The translations under genes were made by a program, and so were the position numbers. This document shows positions 19,787 to 28,244 of a stretch of 28,244 nt of DNA, in pieces. The notes beneath the pieces were generated by a model. It saw only the letters and a program-made list of their open reading frames with translations, did no database searches and had not been told where the DNA came from. This DNA comes from Cladosporium sp. IMV 00045 (taxonomy: Eukaryota > Ascomycota > Dothideomycetes > Cladosporiales > Cladosporiaceae). The stretch's first letter is position 1. Every line of letters starts with the position of its first letter. The stretch is taken from assembly GCA_001931905.2 (NCBI GenBank), contig MSJI02000654.1, forward strand, positions 1 to 28,244, written 5' to 3'.

Positions 19787-21479
19787 TCACAGGCATGCTG
19801 CGCCCACGCAATCTTCAAGGCTTCCAAATCGAAGCCCTCTCCCAGTAAGACCTGGTCCGTAATGAGCATACTTTGCAGAGTTAGTCATGATGATTTTGAC
19901 TGTTTTCTGAATTACAGGATCACCAATCATGCACCAGCAAGTGTCTTCAATGATCTGTGCGCCAAAAGATTCCAGCTCCGTGACTAGGCCGGCTTGTGAG
20001 GCTAATCCGTAGGTACTCCGTCCGCAGCATACTACAACGTCCACAGATGGATCCTTGGACTTGCCACGGCATAAGTTTGCGAGCCGTCTCAATTCCGGCA
20101 GAGAGAAGTGAGGATTTCCAAGAGATATGAGATCAACCTTTTCGCTTCGGTTGGCAGTGTTAAGGTTGTCAATACAAGCCAATACTTCCGCTTGACTTAT
20201 GTTCTTTTGCTGTATCGTGCTGTTGCCTCCAGTGACTACCTCGAGCGAAGACGCCTCAGGTGTGATACCAAGAACATGAAACATAGGGGCGCTAGACACT
20301 GTTGCGAAAGCAGCTCCAAAGGCTTTCAAATCGTCCTTAGAAGGAGGATGGTCTTGTAACCCGACAATGACAGGTATCTGACTCCCAGACAGACGGCCGA
20401 TACAGTATCCTAACACGGGGTACAAGAAATCCGAGGAAAAGTTCAATCCACTGAGACCCGGGAGATTAATGACAATGGTGGCGATCCGATTTTCGGCAAG
20501 ATGGAGCCCACCACGAGGCGCCCGACCGGTAAGTGCTATTGCAATGTCAAGGAAGTCTGGATACTTCATGGTTTTGGCGCCCAGTACACTGTTGGCATAC
20601 ACAACCGCATTGGACTCAGCCCAGGCGATTTGGTCTCCCCTCTTGGGCGCACTATCAAGAAGATAGGGAGCGCAAGTGAACGTTGGTTGTGCGCCCATGT
20701 CGGTGTAGGCTATGGCGAGCTTCTCAGCAGCGGCGCCGAACGTAGGCTCAACTCCTTGGGCTCGCCATCGTCTTTGATCCACAGAGATGGAGTTGAGTGT
20801 GGTAGGCACTGCAACTTTGCCGCCCAGGTCACGTAATTTCTCGGCAAAGGCTAGAGATCCAGGGCCAGTGTAGACACAGCCATCGATGTGCACCTGTTTG
20901 ATGTCCATGAGTTCCTGCACGCCTTGTATCCGACTCATCTCGAGGATGATACGCATTGCTGCAGCGCTTGCCGGTCCATGGTCGCCAGAGAGAAAAGCTC
21001 TGTCTAGTTCGGTGAGTCGTACAGATCCCTGGTAAGATGCCTCATCTGTAACACCATGGGGTACAGGACCAGCGCTACCGGCGGCCCAAGATATTCGGCT
21101 GCCATCTATACAAGCATGATCAAATTGAAGAGGGTACTCGAGGTCCTCAGAAGAGAGCTGCAATACTGGAATTGATTGTCCAAATAGTTCACGAGCAACC
21201 ACCACACCGAGAGTCAGGATGTCTTCTGGCCGCGAGAAAACCAGTGCTTTGGGTCCGTTGCCATTGAGCAGTTGAGCATGAGCCTCGTCCAGAAGGTATT
21301 GTGAGGATAGTCTCCCGAAGATATTGACCGCTCAGAGGATGATGGCGGTCAATGACCTCGCCGGTCTGCGAGTCAACGCCACCCCAGAAGCTCAATTCGA
21401 CGTGGCTCGCAAGGAGGCTGCCGGAAGTGCTGCCCTGGATAAGTGCGGTGCCACAGGCACTGTGCTTACTTGTCGTCAT
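19787..21479 (-). CDS. Fused aconitase X (probable cis-3-hydroxy-L-proline dehydratase), with a +1 frame break
   Basis: The N-terminal swivel domain (former DUF126) reads from a Met at 21479: MTTSKHSACGTALIQGS, then LSFWGGVDSQTGEVIDRHHP and IPSGRGSC. The large domain (former DUF521) continues in another frame with QLLNGNGPKALVFSRPEDIL and runs to 19787. It has DRAFLSGDHG, HIDGCVYTGPGSL, VPTTLNSISVDQRRW, the Cys motif FTCAPYLLDSAPK, IAWAESNAVVYANSVLG, DTCWCMIGDPVI and KYAHYGPG. AcnX enzymes of this fused type dehydrate cis-3-hydroxy-L-proline using an iron-sulfur cluster. The frame changes by one base between about 21295 and 21275, and the residues normally found after SGRGSC appear shortened. 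No GT-AG intron can explain it without removing the conserved motif. So it is a recent pseudogene, a sequencing error, or a gene now starting downstream. The rest of the protein looks intact. Confidence 0.82.
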
Positions 21480-21539
21480 GTCATCAGAGCAGCACGAGAA
21501 AAAGATTGTCAATGCTCAGTAAAAACTGATTCAATGTGA

Positions 21540-22660
21540 CAGAGTGGGATAGAGGGAAGTTGTAGTAGTTGATTTGATGTAAAGATGGGTTGAGCGTAGG
21601 GCGCAGCTTCTCCACAAATCCGCCGGCTTCTTCAGACTTGACATTCAGACAATGCTTTTCCAATGTCCAAAGCGAATTGAACGTCTGTCTAGCATAGTGC
21701 TGTCTTATCTGCTCAATCAAATGTGCAAACACATGCTTTGATCATCTAATTTCAATTCTCACTCTGTGAAAGTAGAGCTGCTGATCGTAGAGCCCGCCAT
21801 GTTGAGACAATTGTCCAAGTCCTCTGACTACCGACAGTAAGCTTTTTGAATGGAATAACACAGGTAATTAACGTTAATCGAAAACTGCATCTGCACACCC
21901 AAATGAACAGCAATGCAAATTCTCAAGATCTTTCCATGCCATCTAATTTGGGTTTCTAGAGGTTTCAGCTCAATGTCACTTGAAATGCAGATTCGCAAGC
22001 TAAGACAGCAAGGGTTATTAGAGAGCAGAATGCATAAGTTAAGTTAAAGCAAGTGATCAAAATGAGACGCAAACAAATTGTGATTCTGGTGTTTGGAGCA
22101 ATGATGAAGAATATAGCGCAGCTAACACACAACTCAAACAGGATCATGTTAACAACTTATCTTTGTGAGAATGTGCTTGAATAGGCACAAATGCAAATCT
22201 CCTCGTAAGATGAAGTGGAATCGAATGAGTTATACACTGTGATTCAATCATAGATAAGTTAAGCTTTCAAAACCATGGAAGATTTTTTTTCTGAACAAAC
22301 TCCCAACTTGATCAGCCTATGAGCAAGACATGATCAATGCATTGATTTGTTAAGATGACTGATATTCACTACTGACAACTGTGACATGAACTATCTAGGC
22401 TGGTCAAGTTGGTGCTTAAGCCAAGTAGATTAACTTGAACATTATCAGACAAACCCTTCACTTGATATCTAAAGTTGCATTGGTGAGCGTCATGCCTCTT
22501 GGAATCAGCCACCATCATTCTCATGAATCATATTACCATGAAAATGCAAAGCCAGACTCTGAGAACGCAGCTTGAGCTGACTTTTCCAACTCCAAGACTA
22601 CAAGTCTGATCAGATTTCTAGTCATTTGTAAAAGAATGCTTATTTTGATTAACTTAGATA
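21540..22660. other. AT-rich, CpG-poor gene-free DNA, left part of the transposon island
   Basis: From about 21.54 kb composition shifts to AT-rich DNA with few CpG and many TpG/CpA steps. The only frames are short (82 codons at 21484-21732 minus, 60 codons further on) with no recognisable domain. The first 200 bases probably include the aconitase X promoter. The sequence ends at the TA duplication of transposon copy 1 and resumes after it. Confidence 0.6.
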
Positions 22661-22700
22661 ACGTCATTAACTGGGAAGTCGGCCAGACGGTGAAGTCGGC
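22661..22700 (+). repeat. Left terminal inverted repeat of copy 1
   Basis: 40 bp starting ACGTCATTAACTGGG. It contains the nonamer GAAGTCGGC twice, separated by CAGACGGT, likely two transposase-binding sites. One mismatch to the right end, at position 9 (A versus G). Confidence 0.93.
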
Positions 22701-22776
22701 TAAGCCCAAATTTGACGCGCGTTATCTTCGTATATATTCTGAAATTTCACGTGTCCTTTTTTATCTTATCTTTTTA

Positions 22777-23832
22777 ATGACTTCTTATACGAACGAGGCT
22801 CTCGAGGAGGCTATACGAGCCTATCGTAACGACGAATATCCTTCGATTCGAGCGTATTTAGACGCGACGAAGATTCCGAGGTCTACGCTTCAAGATCGAC
22901 TCTTACGAACGCAACGACGTAATATGGCTCACGAGAGGCAGTAGGCCTTATCTATACCCGAAGAATATAAACTCGTACGCTAGATTAGACGACTCGTAAG
23001 CCTCGGGAACCCGATTACGTTCTCTCTTACGAAAGAATTAGCTTCTAAGATCCGACGTACCTATACCAATTACGGCCCGATTTCTATCTTATTGCCTTCG
23101 GCATAATATTGATCCCGTCTGCTTACCCCCCCCATTCGTCCCATCTATTATAACCTCTCGACGTTACGTGTTTTGGGCCCCTAAAGAGGAACCTCGGGAT
23201 CCAGATGGATTCGATATTTTTTACGTCGACTACGCGATTATACCGCTCCGAGTAGGCTACGTACTACTCTATCGCTAGGAATAGGACCTTCCGGGTCGGT
23301 ACTATCGAATCAGGCTTTGAATCGACCGGAATATGGCCTATCTCAAGGGATAGACCCCTCCTACGCCTCGGACCCCCCCCCTCCCCCCCGGACTCCACCA
23401 CCTATTCTCGACGATAGGGGGTCCCCCGACCTTCGTGTCCTTGACTCCCGGCCTCCCCGGGGTACGGAGCCTCGTCACGTTCGAGATACGATCACTCGAG
23501 TAATCGATCACTCTTCGATTTCGACTCCTTCGAAGCGATTCATAAAACGATCACAAACTGAACTTGAAAAGTTAAGATCCCGGAATACCCTTCTAGAACA
23601 CGAGCTTAACGAGACCCGGGGTCGACTCTCGATACGTAGGGAACGTAAGACAGGTAAACGCGTTGCCCTAAAAGGGAAATACGTCCTTGATACGTAAGAA
23701 ATCCTCGAAGAAGTCGAAAAAGCCGAAAAAGAGACTTTACAAAAAAAGAAAAGTAAAAGACGTGAATCGCCTACGCCGAGCCCCGAACTCGAAGACGAGA
23801 TAGAGCTAGATAGTAAAGACGAGCTCGCTTGA
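22777..23832 (+). pseudogene. Degenerate Fot1/pogo transposase of copy 1
   Basis: It begins with ALEEAIRAYRNDEYPSIRAY and TKIPRSTLQDRL, a psq-type helix-turn-helix. Stops follow at 22942-22944 (TAG where Gln is likely) and 22981-22983 (TAG where copy 2 has TGG, Trp). After FTKELASKIRR-like residues the frame jumps, near 23076, to sequence matching TARFLSYCL of copy 2, marking the internal deletion. Then come GTIESGFESTGIWPISRDRP, a frame change at a poly-C tract (23373-23389), and a C-terminal basic coiled-coil part (RFIKRSQTELEKLR, LKGKYVL). A third stop, TAA at 23695, stands where copy 2 has CAG. The two single-step stops fit C-to-T changes at CpA on either strand, as in RIP; the TAA needs an extra G-to-A. 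Confidence 0.85.
23373..23389 (+). repeat. Poly-C tract at the frame change of copy 1
   Basis: Nine C, one T, seven C. The conserved DDE-side frame enters and the conserved C-terminal frame leaves one base later. The equivalent tract in copy 2 is three bases longer, so the offset is the same. Confidence 0.8.
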
Positions 23833-23899
23833 TTTCATCTGATTCAAACTATTACTCGTTGAGATATGACTTTTTGAAATTAAGATGGTTAGATTCCTG

Positions 23900-23939
23900 G
23901 CCGACTTCACCGTCTGGCCGACTTCCCAGTCAATGACGT
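23900..23939 (-). repeat. Right terminal inverted repeat of copy 1
   Basis: The reverse complement of the left repeat, with one mismatch, followed directly by the TA duplication at 23940-23941. Confidence 0.93.
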
Positions 23940-25170
23940 TAATTAATGAGCAGTAGATTTACTTCAGCTTTCCACAAAGTTTGGCTTCATGTGAGAAGCC
24001 AGAAGACTATGAGAAGAAGCCAGATGGATTGCCGAGAGCATAGCACCAACACTGGTATTTCGCTTAGAGTGAAGTTGCACAAAGCTCTTGTAATCATATA
24101 ACAATTAACATGTGCCTATGCAGCATTCTTGTGCTTCTTTTCACAATTCAGAGTTGGAGCATTGGTCCAATTCAAGCTAAAGTCATCAGTTCTTTCAATG
24201 TTAATGTAGATGGCTGAGTGAGTTCTATTGCATTTCTCTTTAACATGTTCCACTTGATGTGACAAAATGATGGTCGATGTCACATCTGTTGTTTTGCTTG
24301 AAGTAGCCGTTTCTATTCCAGCAACCATCTTGCAGGTTTGTGTAGAAACTCCAATGTTAGACTTTGATCAGCATGAATTTGTCAGTGCTGCTAAAGACGG
24401 CCTGGTCAAAAACGTAGATCAGCAATAAGTTTGTGCATGCCACACTCAACGTAGAGCTGCATGAAGTCTTATGAGCTAACTTATAGACAGTTCTATGTTT
24501 ATTGCTGCAAATGATTGACGTATTCAGTTGATCAGTATCAAGCTGTTTCAGACTTGGTCATGATTCTTTGCTGACAACTTGTTCTGATTAACTTATTTAT
24601 GAGTGGTATCTTGAAACAAGTGGTATCTTCAAAGCATTGAAACTCATCGTCTTGCATCTGACAACCCAAGTCGTGATTTGGGCTACTCATTCTTGCCAAC
24701 ATCCACAGCTTCAAAGTGAACAATCATCATTCATGTTTGATAACAAGTTTGGAATGAGTAACTTGGCTGAGTGACTACTTTTTGATTCAATTACAAAACT
24801 GAACACTAAAGTTATCAAGATGTCACAAAACTGCCAGCATGATATGTCAATTGCATGACAAGCAACAGTCTGACCTTCAGCTTGTTACTTGACATGGCGA
24901 AAATGGTGCAATAAAAAGAACATCAAGACCATAAAGTTGTAGTAGAAGCTGCTGAACCAAGTCATTTGAATCTAGACACCAGACAATCTCTATCTTGAGG
25001 ACAAACTGATTTTGTCAACCACTTCCTTTACATTGATGAGAGCAAGACTCCATGAGTCAGTCTACACAGTCAACATGGTTATGAACGCAGCAAGTCCAAG
25101 GTGAAACTAAAGTGCACTAACATCCACGCTGCACACAAAACATTGCTGTAGTTGATTCAGCAGTCAAAAG

Positions 25171-25195
25171 TAGCTTGCACTGTGTAGCTTGCACT
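25171..25195. repeat. Short tandem duplication (TAGCTTGCACT twice)
   Basis: Two identical 11-base copies, at 25171-25181 and 25185-25195, with a 14-base period in the AT-rich spacer. Confidence 0.7.
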
Positions 25196-25320
25196 CAATG
25201 TCAGGGGTGCACATGATTTCCTTTGCAGCAAGCGACATGCAGGATGAGAAGAGTAAGATGGACAGACGAACAACAAAATGTTTCTCATTGATAACTTAAA
25301 GAAAGCAAATGAGACCTCTC

Positions 25321-25377
25321 TTTGATCTATCTGTTCAGCAGTGGACAATTGTTTGATTTGTCTGTTCAGCAGTGGAC
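25321..25377. repeat. 26-bp direct repeat, period 31
   Basis: Copies at 25321-25346 and 25352-25377 share TCTGTTCAGCAGTGGAC exactly, with two differences in the preceding nine bases. Probably a local duplication in decayed DNA. Confidence 0.75.
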
Positions 25378-26705
25378 GACTGACAAGCGCCAAAGGATCA
25401 AGCAGCTGAATCATGTCTCTTGACTTTTTCCTTGTCATTCTAGAAAAGAAAGTGACTGAACACATGGTATTCACAGAAGATTGCGACAGATGTTCTTATA
25501 GGGAAGCTTTGTTGATGTTGATCAGTCTGCAATGCCTTGTCAGAATGCTTCTGTGTAAGTTCAGACTTCACAAAGAATGATGCATGATATTGATGACAAA
25601 GAGAGAACCAGAACTCAGCTATAATAGGGGCCACTGACTCTGAGCACAAAACCAATCTGCAATGACTTGACTCAGATGAACCATGCAATTACCATTCAAA
25701 TTGAGAGCTAGACACAGCCAGTGGTGATTTTAGTCAAGTTGGCAAAAGCCTTGACAATCAAAATTCAGTAGGAGACTCAAAAAGCTGGCTATTCAAGCTA
25801 CAAATTCTGAACAAAATCGAAATGACCAATCTGATGATCGATATTCGGATTCATTTGCTTGAGCCTTCAATCCCTCAGGATTTAAAACCAAGTCACAGAA
25901 AGATAGTCCATGGGAGGAGGCTTGAACCCAGTTTCATAAGATATTATCATACTTTGATAGAAGATGCTGAGTTGATCACAATTCGAATAAGTTGAGACAT
26001 TGCAAATTCTCTTCTTAAGTCAATTATATGATTGAGTGATCGATTCATGTTTGACTAGATAAGTAAATTGATCTTGAATATGAGCTAAGTTATCATGGTA
26101 GTGCTCTGCATAATGCTGAGACATGCTTAGGATGGGATCACGAATGTACAAGTCTTTTTGTGTTGTCATTGTCAAGTATAGAATCACAATTCAGCAACTG
26201 TACATATGCCACCAGTAAACATCGATCAATAATCACCTGAAAGTCAAGGCAGAACAAATTTGTGAGAATCAGCTTAAAGATGTTGATCTTTCTTGTCGGA
26301 AGCTATTGGCACTCATGCAGCTGATGATGATTTTCTTTGATTCTTTCAAACAACAACTGGGATGGATGTGTTTATGAAACACAGCTTAGTGCTCACATCA
26401 ATCAGAGATGTTCAAGTTTGCAATCAAGAGTTCATTTGTGAACACTGATTTTCCTAAGTCAACTTATCTTCATCATCAGTAAGAGGGGGTTATTCTGCTA
26501 GCGCATTTTTTGCACGTGAGCCCTTGAAACTACCTGACTATGTAATTACAAAGAAGTCAACATCAGAACATTGGCTGCATTGCCATGAGTCTCCAATGCA
26601 TCAAACTAAATCATTCATCATCTCCAGTTACTAGAACTTGCTTGTTGTGTTCGATGAGATCTTGGATCTGACTCCTAGGCAATTGCAATCAATTTAATAC
26701 ATCTA

Positions 26706-26745
26706 ACGTCACCGACGGGGAAGCGAGCCAGACGGTGAAGCGAGC
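26706..26745 (-). repeat. Terminal repeat of copy 2 (3' end of element)
   Basis: 40 bp starting ACGTCACCGACGGGG. Aligned to copy 1 it has GAAGCGAGC where copy 1 has GAAGTCGGC, in both of the two internal positions, with the shared core CAGACGGT between them. Confidence 0.85.
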
Positions 26746-26812
26746 CACCTATACTAACTTCTCAACTTCAAAACGTCATATCTTAACGAATAATGGTTCG
26801 AATTAAATGAAA

Positions 26813-28244
26813 TTAAGCAAGCTCGTCCTCACTATCTAGCTCTATCTCCTCTTCGATTTCAGGCGTAGGAGTAGGCGATTTACGTCCCTTACCCTTCTTT
26901 TTTCGTAAAGTCTCTTTTTCGGCTTTTTCGACCTCCTCGAGGATTTCCTGCGTATTAAGGACATATTTCCCTTTTAGGGCAACGCGTTTACCTGTCTTAC
27001 GTTCTCGGCGTATCGATAATCGACTCCGGGTCTCGTTAAGCTCGTGTTCTAAAAGGGTGTTCTGTGATCTTAACTTTTCAAGTTCAGTTTGTGATCGCTT
27101 TATGAATCGCTTTAAAGGAGTCGAAATTGAAGAGTGATCGATCACTCGAGTGATCGCATCTCGAATATGACGAGGCTCCGTACCCCGGGGAGGCCGGGAG
27201 TCGAAAACACGAAGGTCAGGGGACCCCCTATTATCAAGAATAGGTGGTGGAGTCTGGGGGGGGGGAGTGGGGGGGTCCCAGGCGTAGGAGGGGTCTATCT
27301 CTCGAGATAGGCCATATTCCGGTCGATTCAAAGCCCGATTCGATAGTACCGACCCGAAAGGTCCTTCCCCTAGCAATAGAGTAGCACATAGCCCACTCGG
27401 AGCGGTGTAATCGCGCGGTCGAGGCAAAGAACCACGAATCTAGCTGGATCCCAAGGTACCTCTTTAAGGGGCCAAAACAGGTGACGTCGAGGGGTTGTAA
27501 GAGATGAGATGAATGAGGAGGTAGGCAGACAGGGTCTATCTTATGTTCAAGACAGTAGGATAGAAATCGGGCCGTAATATGACTCCCGTGGCCGTCGAAT
27601 AGTAGGAGACGTCGTTTATCGTTATTTCGTCTCGTTTCGGGGTCGAAAAGGGTCGTTAACCACTCGTATGCAATTTGATTACTTGTCCATCCCGAAGTCG
27701 AGGTCGTATATCGCCAATTTGATTGCTCTTCGGGGGGTATCCACGACGAATTCATATTCTGACTCTTATAGATGATTAAGGGTGGTAGGGCCCTTCCCGA
27801 GGCCCCTACGCACTCGATCGCAGTTATCCATTCTTGCCGACCAGGCACCTTCTTGAATTTCATCTTATCTTCCTTCGTAACGAGGACTTTCGTAGACTGC
27901 GACGTGCCTAACGCGTAGCCTGTCTCGTCAAAGTTCCAGATCGATTCGGAGTCGTACGAACGGGTCCTATAGAGGGTAGCAAGCTGATCAAAAAAGGAGT
28001 TTATGCGATCACGCGAGGTCCCTTCGAAGCGAGATGCTTCGAGTGATCTTGACGTGATCGTAGCTACCTCTGGATGCCGAGAACGGAACCTATCAAGCCA
28101 GTGCTTCCCTAAGGGCTCCCTCGGCGCCTCGGGGTCTATAGGAGTCGTACGGCCTTTTTGGATTTCGTAGGCTAGTTCTTTCGTAAACGATAGACTAATC
28201 GGGTTCCCGAGGTTTGCGAGTCGTCTAATCCAGCCTACGAGAGT
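26813..28244 (-). CDS. Fot1/pogo-family transposase of copy 2 (5' partial, +1 frame change at a poly-C tract)
   Basis: The frame is open from the window edge (28244) to a stop at 27234-27236, then the reading continues one base over to a stop at 26813. Visible in order: the end of the first DNA-binding region (WIRRLANLGNPISLSF), an HTH_Tnp_Tc5/CENP-B-like motif (GKHWLDRFRSRHPEV), and a DDE_1 domain. The triad of the latter is probably Asp in WNFDETG (codon at 27929-27927), Asp in LLLFDGHGSH, and Asp in QPLDVTCFGPLK. IESGFESTGIWPISRDRP follows as in other Fot1-like enzymes. The C-terminal part (RFIKRSQTELEKLRSQNTLL, LKGKYVLNTQEILEEVEKA) is basic and coiled-coil-like, and lies in the +1 frame after the poly-C at 27275-27256. 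No other stops are seen, so this copy is much better preserved than copy 1. It cuts and pastes DNA at TA sites. Activity is uncertain because of the frame change. Confidence 0.85.
27256..27275 (-). repeat. Poly-C tract at the frame change of copy 2
   Basis: On the coding strand: seven C, ACT, ten C. Total 20 bases against 17 in copy 1, so the reading offset between the DDE part and the C-terminal part is identical in both elements. Confidence 0.8.

Larger units (their letters stand above)
22661..23939 (+). mobile_element. Fot1/pogo-type DNA transposon, copy 1, internally deleted
   Basis: 1279 bp bounded by 40-bp terminal inverted repeats (39 of 40 identical) and TA target duplications at 22659-22660 and 23940-23941, the hallmark of Tc1/mariner-pogo elements. 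It is CpG-rich, unlike the flanks. It carries remnants of one transposase on the plus strand. Compared with copy 2, about 0.57 kb of the middle is missing, including the HTH_Tnp_Tc5-type region and the first two catalytic positions. It cannot encode an active enzyme but has both ends, so it could be mobilised in trans by a compatible transposase. Confidence 0.9.
23942..26703. other. AT-rich, CpG-depleted gene-free DNA between the two transposons
   Basis: 2.8 kb with no frame above 105 codons and no recognised domain. In 24541-24840 I count only 2 CpG in 300 bases, while TpG and CpA are very frequent (7 TpG in the first 60 bases). TpA is not obviously enriched, which differs from classical CpA-to-TpA RIP. 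It may be a heavily decayed older element or heterochromatic spacer; I could not identify retrotransposon motifs. It holds a few short direct repeats. Confidence 0.6.
26706..28244 (-). mobile_element. Fot1/pogo-type DNA transposon, copy 2, runs off the window
   Basis: The right end is a terminal repeat at 26706-26745 preceded by TA (26704-26705). The element is read on the minus strand and its 5' end lies beyond 28244. It is clearly homologous to copy 1 throughout the shared parts, including the non-coding DNA between the stop codon and the inverted repeat, but with a different version of the duplicated motif in the repeat. It is in inverted orientation to copy 1, 2.8 kb away. Likely full-length (about 1.9 kb by comparison with the family and copy 1), but the left end is not visible. 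Confidence 0.88.

Noticed and set aside
21241..21330. An intron explaining the aconitase X frame change
   Set aside because: Any GT-AG pair of suitable length would remove the conserved SGRGSC or LLNGNGP motif.
23281..23400. An intron explaining the transposase frame change
   Set aside because: It would have to remove the conserved SGFESTGIWP motif; the offset sits on the poly-C tract instead.
23942..26703. Decayed LTR retrotransposon in the AT-rich spacer
   Set aside because: I found no long terminal repeat pair and no integrase, protease or reverse transcriptase motif in the short frames; cannot be supported by eye.
1..28244. tRNA, rRNA and CRISPR features
   Set aside because: No tRNA B-box in a cloverleaf context, no rRNA-like sequence, and no regularly spaced repeats were seen; not expected in this eukaryotic region.

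Overview
The window looks like nuclear DNA of a filamentous ascomycete (Pezizomycotina, possibly Dothideomycetes; the class is inference). The support is short spliceosomal introns (55-81 nt, GTGAGT/GTAAGT/GTATAT donors, CTGAC/CTAAC branch points), long single-exon genes for disordered proteins, fungal-type families (mitochondrial mL50, a Cut12-like spindle-pole protein, GH13 maltase, fused aconitase X) and Fot1/pogo transposons with RIP-like stop codons.

Layout. 1-905 is a pyrimidine-rich leader/promoter with microsatellites. 906-4874 (+) encodes a large disordered Ser/Pro-rich protein. 5926-8133 (+) encodes a Cut12-like coiled-coil spindle-pole protein with a KEN box and a tandem TPSK array. 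8570-10079 (+) is mitochondrial ribosomal protein mL50 in three exons. 10584-11342 (+) is a probable GPI-anchored protein interrupted by an in-frame TGA or a small intron. 12457-13968 (+) is a Ser/Thr-rich single-pass membrane protein in two exons, tail-to-tail with 14223-16568 (-), a four-TM protein with a large glycosylated ectodomain. After a 1.4 kb intergenic stretch, 17973-19718 (+) encodes a secreted GH13 alpha-glucosidase, tail-to-tail (68 bp) with 19787-21479 (-), an aconitase X whose small domain and large domain lie in different frames.

From about 21.54 kb the gene-rich DNA gives way to gene-free, AT-rich, strikingly CpG-poor and TpG/CpA-rich DNA that runs to 26.7 kb. Two CpG-rich Fot1/pogo-type DNA transposons sit in it in opposite orientation. 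Copy 1 (22661-23939, +) is complete at both ends, with TA target duplications and 40-bp inverted repeats, but is internally deleted and carries RIP-like stops. Copy 2 (26706 to beyond 28244, -) has a long open transposase. In both copies the C-terminal coding region is one base out of frame from the DDE domain, with the change at a poly-C tract.

The genes do not form one evident pathway. The left half is housekeeping (cell division, mitochondrial translation). The middle is cell-surface and membrane proteins. The right half is nutrient use (extracellular maltose or starch-fragment hydrolysis and probable cis-3-hydroxyproline breakdown) on the edge of a transposon island. No biosynthetic cluster, CRISPR, tRNA or rRNA gene was seen. 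The most novel-looking points are the coordinated change of the duplicated motif inside the two transposons' inverted repeats, the shared poly-C frame change, the two opposite dinucleotide regimes meeting at the TA duplications, and the frame break in aconitase X.
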